Shown here: one piece after another, positions 28,001-64,000 of the stretch
Numbering within the stretch: the first letter of the stretch is position 1
Layout: each line of letters begins with the position of its first letter
Source: Amycolatopsis alba DSM 44262
GTDB taxonomy: Bacteria; Actinomycetota; Actinomycetes; Mycobacteriales; Pseudonocardiaceae
NCBI RefSeq assembly: GCF_000384215.1
Contig: NZ_KB913032.1
Location: 8,765,605-8,829,604, forward strand
Reading direction: 5' to 3'
Length of the DNA: 64,000 nt
Translations under genes and position numbers: made by a program
The notes under the pieces: model-generated
The model's input: only the letters and a program-made list of their open reading frames with translations
What the model was told of the DNA's origin: nothing
Databases searched by the model: none

Positions 28001-31000
28001 CACGTTGGACCCGGACCAGCCGAAGGAGCTGACGCCCGCGCGCAGCACCCCGGCGGCGTTGGCCGGGAAGGGCCGCGCCTCGGGGACCGGGCGGACCGTG
28101 CCGTCCACGGTGACCACCGAGTTCGGCGTGCTCATGTGCAGATTGCCCGGCAGGGTGCTGTTTTCCAGCGACAGCACGGTTTTGATCAGCCCGGCCATCC
28201 CCGCCGCCGCGAGCGTGTGGCCGACGTTCGTCTTGACCGCGCCGACGTAGAGCGGCTCGGGCGCGTTCCGCTCGCCGAAGATCTCGCCGAGCGCGGTGAA
28301 CTCGATCGCGTCGCCGAGCTGCGTGCCGGAGCCGTGTGCCTCGACGTAGCCGATCTCGTCGGGGCTGACCCCGGCGTCGGCGAGCGCCGCGCGGATGACC
28401 GCGTTCTGCGCCGCGCGGTTGGGCGCGGTGAGCCCGTTGCTGCGGCCGTCCTGGTTGGTCGCGGTGCCGCGGATGACCGCGCGGGTGCGCCTGCCCTGGC
28501 CGACTTCGCCCGCCCGGCGGAGCACCACGACGCCGCCGCCTTCGCCGATGACGTAGCCGTCGGCGCTCTCGTCGAAGGTCTTGGTGCGGCCGTCTGCGGC
28601 GAGCATGCTCATCTTGCAGGATTGGATGAAGACGTCCGGGTTGATCATCGCCGACGCGGCGCCGACGATCGCGATGTCGCATTCGCCGCGGCGGAGGCTC
28701 TGCACAGCCAGATGCGCCGCGCTCAGCGCCGACGAGCAGGCGGTGTCGACGGTCAGGCAGGGGCCGCGCAGGTCGAGCAGATGCGCGATGCGCCCGGCGG
28801 CGGCGGAAAGCGAGCTGCCGAGGCCGAAGTAGGGGTCGTCGGCCGCGTCCATGCCGTCGGCTTCGAGCTGCCGCATGCTGTACTGCATGGTGTCGATCAG
28901 CCCGGCGAACACGCCGGTGCGGCTGCCGCGCAGTTCGTCGGCGGTGAGCCCGGCGTCCTCGATGCCCTCCCACACCAGCTCCATGAGCAGGCGGAAGGTC
29001 GGGTCGAGCCGCCGCGCTTCCTGGGGCGACAGGCCGAAGAACGCCGCGTCCCAGCCCGCGATGTCATCGACGAACGCGCCCTGCTGCGTGTACGCCTTGC
29101 CCGGCGCGGTGCGGTCGGGGTCGTAGTAGTCGGCGGCCCTCCAGCGGTCCGGCGGGACCTCGCGCACGAGATCCTTGCCCTGGACGAGGTTCTGCCAGAA
29201 CTTTTCGGGAGTGTCGCTGCCGCCGGCGAAGCGGCAGGAGAGACCGACGACGGCGACGTCCTGACCCGCGGCGGCCGGTCCGGCGACGACGGTCCGCGTC
29301 TCGCGTTCGGCCGGGGTGAGCGCGGCCAGCAGATGCGCGGCGAGCGCGGCCGGGGTCGCGTGGTCGAACACCATCGTCGGCGGGAGCGCGAGTCCGGTCT
29401 CGGTGTTGATCCGGCCGCGCAGTTCGATGGCGGTGAGCGAATCGATGCCCAGTTTGGTGAACTGCTGCCCGGCCGGGACGCCGTCGGTGTGCCCGAGCAC
29501 GGCGGCGGTGTGGGTCAGGACCAGTTCGGTGATGACGCGTTCGCGTTCGGCCTCGGGAAGCCCGGCGAGGCGGGTCCGCCACGCGTCGGCTGCCTCGGCA
29601 CCTTCTTCGGCCTGGGCGGCTTCGGCCTCGGCGATGGCGACGACCTCGGGGAGGTCGGCCAGCAACGGGCTCGGCCGCAGCGCGGCGAACGGCGGGGCGA
29701 ACTTCTCCCAGGTCAGTTCGGCGACGGTCAGCGCGGTCTCGTCACGGTCCAGCGCCTGGCCGAGCGCGACGAGACCGGTTTCCGGCGCCATGGCCGGGAC
29801 GCCGAGTCCGCTGAGCATCTCGTCGAGGTCCGCGCCGACGCCCATGCCGACCTTGCCCCAGCGGCCCCACGCGATCGACGTCGCGGGCAGGCCGTTGGCC
29901 CGGCGCCGCTGCGCGACGGCTTCGAGGTACGCGTTCGAAGCGCCGTAAGCACTCTGGACCGCGTTGCCGATGGAGGCGGCGATCGAGGAGAACAAAACGA
30001 AAGCGTCGAGGTCGAGGCCTTCGGTCAGCTCTTCGAGGTTGCGCGTCCCGGCGACCTTCGGGCGGAGGACGTCGGCGTAGCGCGTGCGGTCCATCGACTC
30101 GATGAGGCCTAGTTCGAGGACGCCAGCAAGGTGGAAGACGGCGCGGAGGTCGTCGCGGATCGGGTCGATGACGGCGACCAGCGCGTCCTTGTCGGCGACG
30201 TCGCAGGAGGCGATGGTGACGCGATCGCCTGCCAGTTCGGCCGCGCCGGGAGCGTCTTGTCCTTGGCGCGACACGAGAACGACGTGTTCGGCGCCGTGCT
30301 CGACGAGCCAGCGGGCGACGATCCCGCCGAGTCCGCCGGTCCCGCCGGTGACGAGCACGGTGCCGCGCGGCTGCCAGGACCGCTTGGCCTCGGCGGGTTC
30401 GGCGTGGACGAGCCGCCTGCCGAAGGCGCCGGTGGCCCGGACGGCGACCTGGTCTTCGCCGCGAGGGCCGGTGAGGACGCCACGCAGGAGGGCGACGGTC
30501 CGCTCGCCCGGCTCGGCCGGGACGTCGACGAGCCCGCCCCACGCCTGCGGGTTCTCCAGCGCGGCAGCGCGGCCGAAGCCCCACAGCTGAGCCTGCGCGG
30601 GCGAGTCCGGTGCGTCGTGAGCGCCGGTCGAGACCGCGCCGCGAGTGAGCGTCCACAGTGGACCTTGCGGGTCACGCGCGGCCAGCTCCCGGACCAGCGC
30701 CATCGTGGCTTCGGCGCCGAAGGACAGTCCGTCGGTTTCGGTCTCGTCGAGGGCCAGCAGGGACAGGATGCCGTCGAAGGACTCGTCAGGAAGTTCTACG
30801 CGGTCAGGGTGCTCGACGACGAGCCGCCGCACCTCGGCACCGGCCAGGGCCTCGGCCGCGGTCTCGATCCACGGGTGCTCCTGCGCGGACGTGACGAGCA
30901 GCCAGCGTCCGGTGGCCGTCGTCGTCGCGGGCGTGAAGGGCTGCCAGCGGACGTGGTAGGCCAGCGAAGTCGCTTCGGCGGCCAGCGACCGGGCGCGACG

Positions 31001-33817
31001 GTAGCGCGACAACGCGGGCAGGACCGTGCCGAGCGGGGCTTCGACGTCGGACAGCTTCAGCTCGGCGGCGAACTCGCCGACGTCACCGGATTCGACGACC
31101 GACCAGAACCGGCCGTCCTCGGCGGCGACCACTCCCGCGCCAGGGTCTTCCAGCCAGAAACGCTTGCGCTGGAAGGGATACGTCGGCAGCGTGACCACAC
31201 GGGCGCCGCTGCCACTCAGGTAGGCGGACCAATCGACGCGCGCGCCGTGCGCATGAACGAGACCCAGCGCGGTGACGAGCGTGGCGGCCTGGTCGCGGTC
31301 CTTGCGCTGGGCAGCGGCGAAGACCGCGCCCTCAGGACGGACCGAGCGGCCCATCGGGGTGAGTGCCGCATCCGGGCCGAGTTCGAGGAAGGCCGTGACG
31401 CCTTGGCCGTGCAGGGTTTCCACCGCGTCGGCGAACCGGACGGTGCCGCGGACGTGCTCGGCCCAGTACTCCGGATCGGTGAGCCGGTCGGCGATCTCGC
31501 CGGTCAGCGTCGAGACGACCGGGATCGCGGGCTCACGGTAGGTCAGGGTCCGCGCGACGGCGGCGAACTCGGCGAGCATCGGCTCCATCAGGGCCGAGTG
31601 GAAGGCGTGGGACACGGAGAGCCGGGTCGTGCGGCGGCCGGGAAAGCGTTCGGCGACCGCGATGGTCGCCGCGTCGGCGCCGGACAGGACGACCGCGCGC
31701 GGACCGTTGACCGCCGCGAGCGCGACCTCGGCCGACAGGTAAGGGCGGACCTCGTCCTCGGTCGCCTCCAGCGCGATCATCGCGCCGCCCTCGGGCAGCG
31801 CCTGCATCAGCTTGCCGCGAGCGGCGACCAGGCGAGCGGCGTCCTCCAGGGAAAGCACCCCGGCGACGTGCGCAGCCGCCAGCTCGCCGACCGAATGCCC
31901 GGCGAGGAAGTCCGGGCTGACACCCCACGACGTGACGAGCCGGAACAGCGCGACCTCGAAGGCGAACAGGGCGGGCTGGGCGAACTCGGTGCGGTCGAGC
32001 CGCGCGGCGTCGGCGCCGAACACGACGTCCCGGACGCCGGGGAGATGCGCGCAGGCCTCGTCGAAAGCGGCGGCGAACACCGGGAAGCACTCGTGGAGAC
32101 GGCGGCCCATGCCGAGCCGCTGCGACCCCTGGCCGGTGAACAGCATGGCCAGCCGTCCGGCGGTGTCGCTGCCGGTGACCGTGCCCGCTTCGCCGCCCGC
32201 GAGAGCGCGGAGACCGGCGGCCAGCTCGGCGCGGTCCGCGCCGGTGACGACCGCGCGGTGCTCCATCCCGGCGCGCGTGGTGGCGAGGGACAGCGCGACA
32301 TCGACGGGCTCGGCGCCGGATTCGTCCACGGTGGACAGCAGCGCGGCGGCCTGCGCGCGGACGGCGGCGGGCGAGGCACCGGACAGCACGTACGGGACCA
32401 CCTGCGGCGCCGCGATTTCCCTGGCGGGATCAGCTTCTTCGGCAGGCTGCTCCAGGATGACGTGCGCGTTGGTGCCGCTGATCCCGAACGAAGACACGCC
32501 CGCCCGACGCGGCCGGTCGGTCGCTGTCCACGGGCGGGCCTCGGCGAGCAGCTCGACCGAACCCGCGGACCAGTCGACATGCGGGGACGGCGCGTCGACG
32601 TGCAGGGACGCGGGCAGCGTGGCGTGCCGCATCGCCTCGACCAGCTTGACGATCCCGGCGAGCCCGGCCGCGGCCTGGGTGTGGCCGATGTTGGACTTCA
32701 CCGAGCCCAGCCACAGCGGCGTTTCGCGGTCCCGGCCGTAGGTGGCCAGCAGGGCTTGCGCCTCGATCGGGTCACCCAGCGCGGTCCCGGTGCCGTGCGC
32801 CTCGACGACGTCCACAGTGGACGCTTCCACCCCGGCGTTCGCGAGCGCCGCACGGATCACGCGCTGCTGGGACGGGCCGTTCGGGGCGGTCAGGCCACTG
32901 GACGCGCCGTCGGAGTTGACCGCGCTGCCACGCACGAGCGCGAGGACCGGGTGGCCGTTGCGGCGCGCGTCGGAGAGGCGTTCCAGCACGAGCATCCCGG
33001 CGCCCTCGGCCCAGTTCGTGCCGTCGGCGGCGGCCGCGAACGGCTTGCAGCGACCGTCCGGCGCGAGCCCCCGCTGCCGCGAGAACTCGACGAACGCGCC
33101 CGGCGTCGCCATCACCGTGACCCCGCCGGCCAGCGCCAGCGTGCACTCCCCCGACCGCAGCGCGCGGGCGGCGAGGTGGACCGCGACCAGCGACGACGAA
33201 CAGGCCGTGTCGATCGACACCGACGGCCCTTCGAGGCCGAGCGCGTAGGAGACGCGGCCGGACACCACACTGCCGGAGGTGCCGATGCCGAGATAGCCCT
33301 CGTGTTCCTCGGGCAGCGCGGTCAGCCGTGACGCGTAGTCGGTGAACCCGACGCCCGCGAACACCCCGGTGGCGCTGCCCTTGAGCGAAAGCGGGTCGAT
33401 CCCGGCCCGCTCGACGGCCTCCCACGCCGTCTCGAGCAGCAGCCGCTGCTGCGGGTCGGTCGCCTCGGCCTCACGCGGCGAGATGCCGAACAGCTCGTTG
33501 TCGAACTCCGCGGCGTCGTGCAGGAAGCCGCCCTCGCGGACGTAGCTGGTGCCGGGGACGGACGGGTCGAGGTCGTGGATCGCGTCGGTGTCCCAGCCGC
33601 GGTCGGCGGGGAACGGCGAGATCGCGTCGCCGCCGCCGTCGATGAGTTCCCACAGCTGTTCCGGGGTGCGGACGCCGCCGGGGAACCGGCAGCTCATCGC
33701 GACGATCGCGATGGGCTCGGTCTCCTTCTCCCGCGCGTCCGCCAGCTCGCGGCGGCTCTCCCGCAGGTCGGCCGCCATCCGCTTGAGGTAGTCGACGTAC
33801 TGCTCTTCCGAAGGCAT
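25082..33817 (-). CDS. PKS C: two modules, KS-AT-KR-ACP and KS-AT(dead)-KR-carrier
   Basis: 2911 residues. N-terminal docking coil ([19 protein letters not shown]) fits the C-terminus of PKS B. The first module is ordinary, with a malonyl-type AT (GHSVGE, HAFH) and no DH. The second module differs in character: its KS ([15 protein letters not shown] start) is of another subfamily, its AT has lost the catalytic Ser and the HAFH region, its KR contains a long insert, and its carrier reads FFDLGGTSL as in peptidyl carriers rather than GxDSL. The C-terminus is a basic tail ([16 protein letters not shown]) without docking coil or thioesterase. Preceded by AGGAG and 28 bp after PKS B. Confidence 0.92.
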   Translation of the reverse strand: MPSEEQYVDYLKRMAADLRESRRELADAREKETEPIAIVAMSCRFPGGVRTPEQLWELIDGGGDAISPFPADRGWDTDAIHDLDPSVPGTSYVREGGFLHDAAEFDNELFGISPREAEATDPQQRLLLETAWEAVERAGIDPLSLKGSATGVFAGVGFTDYASRLTALPEEHEGYLGIGTSGSVVSGRVSYALGLEGPSVSIDTACSSSLVAVHLAARALRSGECTLALAGGVTVMATPGAFVEFSRQRGLAPDGRCKPFAAAADGTNWAEGAGMLVLERLSDARRNGHPVLALVRGSAVNSDGASSGLTAPNGPSQQRVIRAALANAGVEASTVDVVEAHGTGTALGDPIEAQALLATYGRDRETPLWLGSVKSNIGHTQAAAGLAGIVKLVEAMRHATLPASLHVDAPSPHVDWSAGSVELLAEARPWTATDRPRRAGVSSFGISGTNAHVILEQPAEEADPAREIAAPQVVPYVLSGASPAAVRAQAAALLSTVDESGAEPVDVALSLATTRAGMEHRAVVTGADRAELAAGLRALAGGEAGTVTGSDTAGRLAMLFTGQGSQRLGMGRRLHECFPVFAAAFDEACAHLPGVRDVVFGADAARLDRTEFAQPALFAFEVALFRLVTSWGVSPDFLAGHSVGELAAAHVAGVLSLEDAARLVAARGKLMQALPEGGAMIALEATEDEVRPYLSAEVALAAVNGPRAVVLSGADAATIAVAERFPGRRTTRLSVSHAFHSALMEPMLAEFAAVARTLTYREPAIPVVSTLTGEIADRLTDPEYWAEHVRGTVRFADAVETLHGQGVTAFLELGPDAALTPMGRSVRPEGAVFAAAQRKDRDQAATLVTALGLVHAHGARVDWSAYLSGSGARVVTLPTYPFQRKRFWLEDPGAGVVAAEDGRFWSVVESGDVGEFAAELKLSDVEAPLGTVLPALSRYRRARSLAAEATSLAYHVRWQPFTPATTTATGRWLLVTSAQEHPWIETAAEALAGAEVRRLVVEHPDRVELPDESFDGILSLLALDETETDGLSFGAEATMALVRELAARDPQGPLWTLTRGAVSTGAHDAPDSPAQAQLWGFGRAAALENPQAWGGLVDVPAEPGERTVALLRGVLTGPRGEDQVAVRATGAFGRRLVHAEPAEAKRSWQPRGTVLVTGGTGGLGGIVARWLVEHGAEHVVLVSRQGQDAPGAAELAGDRVTIASCDVADKDALVAVIDPIRDDLRAVFHLAGVLELGLIESMDRTRYADVLRPKVAGTRNLEELTEGLDLDAFVLFSSIAASIGNAVQSAYGASNAYLEAVAQRRRANGLPATSIAWGRWGKVGMGVGADLDEMLSGLGVPAMAPETGLVALGQALDRDETALTVAELTWEKFAPPFAALRPSPLLADLPEVVAIAEAEAAQAEEGAEAADAWRTRLAGLPEAERERVITELVLTHTAAVLGHTDGVPAGQQFTKLGIDSLTAIELRGRINTETGLALPPTMVFDHATPAALAAHLLAALTPAERETRTVVAGPAAAGQDVAVVGLSCRFAGGSDTPEKFWQNLVQGKDLVREVPPDRWRAADYYDPDRTAPGKAYTQQGAFVDDIAGWDAAFFGLSPQEARRLDPTFRLLMELVWEGIEDAGLTADELRGSRTGVFAGLIDTMQYSMRQLEADGMDAADDPYFGLGSSLSAAAGRIAHLLDLRGPCLTVDTACSSALSAAHLAVQSLRRGECDIAIVGAASAMINPDVFIQSCKMSMLAADGRTKTFDESADGYVIGEGGGVVVLRRAGEVGQGRRTRAVIRGTATNQDGRSNGLTAPNRAAQNAVIRAALADAGVSPDEIGYVEAHGSGTQLGDAIEFTALGEIFGERNAPEPLYVGAVKTNVGHTLAAAGMAGLIKTVLSLENSTLPGNLHMSTPNSVVTVDGTVRPVPEARPFPANAAGVLRAGVSSFGWSGSNVHFVLDQAAPAPAAIPGGEWQLLTVSGQSEAGLRANAEALADNLTGELADVAFTTQAGRSALPLRKAVLVRDHADAVTALRAVTGGSAVTDKRRFGLLLPGTRGAWQGTTDELYRTELAFRAAIDECAALLDGRIDLLGALYGTAEADERAVVFAVEYAFTRLLTAWGLEPAVVLGRGTGECAAAVAGGLFGLAEGLELALGGPVPRAGTPTVPVISPRTGTVLTAAEAADPAHWRIADDRFEDGLLALAKYAGVLVEAGLGDEGAEAAGRYLPQTPVVSLLPEPVAGAGRRAWLTALGALWEHGVQIGWADGAGPDRRFVSLPGYRFQRTRYWPEVASRGGGWSLSQMSAGEPQPETPVRDGLAAHTPTWRRDSTRRTPVTPGDLVLFAEPGKFADGFAAAAEAAGHRVTVASEITRQVLAGDGPLRIVHALGLTASGLESGFYSLLELGKAIGAECAGRRVDLLSLGHNGFDVLGGDATDAFAPTIAATTDAIAAEYPLVHAQYADFDRTGDKTAQVLHELDLLTASTVDTVDGVAVAAWRGGRRWLRGFDVVELPETDDALAWKPGGTYLITGGLGVLGLALARRLAPLGVNLALAGRSELPPEETWDDWIRDHGVDDRKSEVLLAVRDLRALGADVLTLRADVSAPGEAAALLAEVRGYFGYLDGVVHAAGIAGGGLLQNKTREQAAAVLAPKIDGTLALTEALRVEPVDLLVLYSSTVTLTVGVGEIDYSAANAFLDGVASASAGGRGPAKQVVSVAWGPWQLDAWTASGLSGSAEAQEGSRKFREEFGIGAEEGTELLSRIVASGEPLVTVLPLPLTDVLAALARMGSVDALVGADAAIPTGERYPRPELRTAYVAPRTPAEVRVAAAWCDCLGLEEVGVHDPFFDLGGTSLIGLVLIGRVAKEFGVELAPASLFEKPTIAEFVTLLGEQSPAAAEPAGVAEDVSARGERRRARTAKLRKRPSRTGR
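25190..29265 (-). other. Module C2: KS, AT without active site, KR, PCP-like carrier
   Basis: KS about 29.26-27.99 kb, complete ([20 protein letters not shown]). AT remnant about 27.74-27.01 kb: GHSxGE has become GRGTGE, with Arg2115 for His and Gly2116 (codon 27470-27472) for the nucleophile Ser; the part that should hold HAFH is missing. KR about 26.31-25.70 kb with ITGGLGVLG and Tyr in IDYSAANAF. Carrier about 25.38-25.19 kb. It needs an acyltransferase from elsewhere. Confidence 0.85.
29265..33720 (-). other. Module C1: KS-AT(malonyl)-KR-ACP
   Basis: KS about 33.71-32.44 kb with [10 protein letters not shown] about 32.16-31.15 kb; KR about 30.37-29.83 kb with Lys (RPKVAGT), Ser and Tyr (SAYGASN) present; ACP about 29.56-29.32 kb with LGIDSL. 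The KR has neither LDD (B-type) nor the Trp of A-type ketoreductases, so alcohol stereochemistry cannot be read. Expected to leave a beta-hydroxyl. Confidence 0.85.
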
Positions 33818-33845
33818 GTCACGGCTCCTGAATGGATGGAAGGTC

Positions 33846-44834
<10,989 letters not shown>

Positions 44835-44868
44835 GACGGTGGTCCTCCTCGCGGCGGCGGGCCGGGGG

Positions 44869-64000
<19,132 letters not shown>

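Overview
High-GC, codon-biased DNA with tightly overlapping operons from an actinomycete. Amycolatopsis or a near relative (Pseudonocardiales) is the best guess. That guess is an inference from PKS architecture, regulator types and short palindromic intergenic repeats, not from a marker gene.

Left part (1-10.7 kb). A small uncommon cassette comes first: a cupin-like protein entering from outside the window, a dCTP-deaminase-fold protein, a membrane-anchored phospholipase-D-like protein and a ThiL/AIR-synthase-like kinase. It is followed by a catabolic acyl-CoA operon (3734-9587: SDR reductase, MaoC hydratase, APH-like kinase, three acyl-CoA dehydrogenases). This operon ends in a strong hairpin. 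It is probably controlled by the TetR repressor at 10074-10691, because related palindromes sit in front of the operon, inside it and in front of the repressor. Between them lies a Cys-rich 130-residue protein behind an SOS-box-like operator.

Middle (10.8-16.4 kb). Two large regulators lie on the + strand: a LuxR-type LAL protein with a degenerate P-loop, and a SARP carrying an inactive cyclase-like domain and an AAA ATPase. They face a convergent minus-strand biosynthetic operon across a repeat-rich terminator region.

Right part (16.4-64 kb, minus strand). A modular type I polyketide synthase operon, read from right to left. PKS A (5' end outside the window) has [KS-AT]-DH-ER-KR-ACP, KS-AT-DH-KR-ACP, KS-AT-DH-KR-ACP and KS-AT-DH-ER-KR-ACP. 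PKS B has KS-AT-DH-ER-KR-ACP and KS-AT-DH(deleted)-KR-ACP. PKS C has KS-AT-KR-ACP and an unusual KS-AT(dead)-KR-carrier module. PKS D is a free-standing KS(dead)-AT without a carrier domain. Next come four genes of the FkbH-type glycerol-derived extender pathway (3-hydroxyacyl dehydrogenase, ACP, acyl-ACP dehydrogenase, FkbH) with no O-methyltransferase in view, then a type II thioesterase, an Sfp-type phosphopantetheinyl transferase and a YqcI/YcgG-family protein (a family with haem N-oxygenases). Most of these genes overlap by 4 bp.

Main proposal. The last module of PKS C has a working-looking KS but a destroyed AT, while PKS D has a working-looking AT but a destroyed KS and no ACP. They look like two halves of one split module, with PKS D loading the PKS C carrier in trans, perhaps with the hydroxymalonyl-type unit made next door. 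The expected product is a partly reduced, hydroxylated long-chain polyketide. The N-oxygenase family gene suggests an N-hydroxylated amine or guanidine group.
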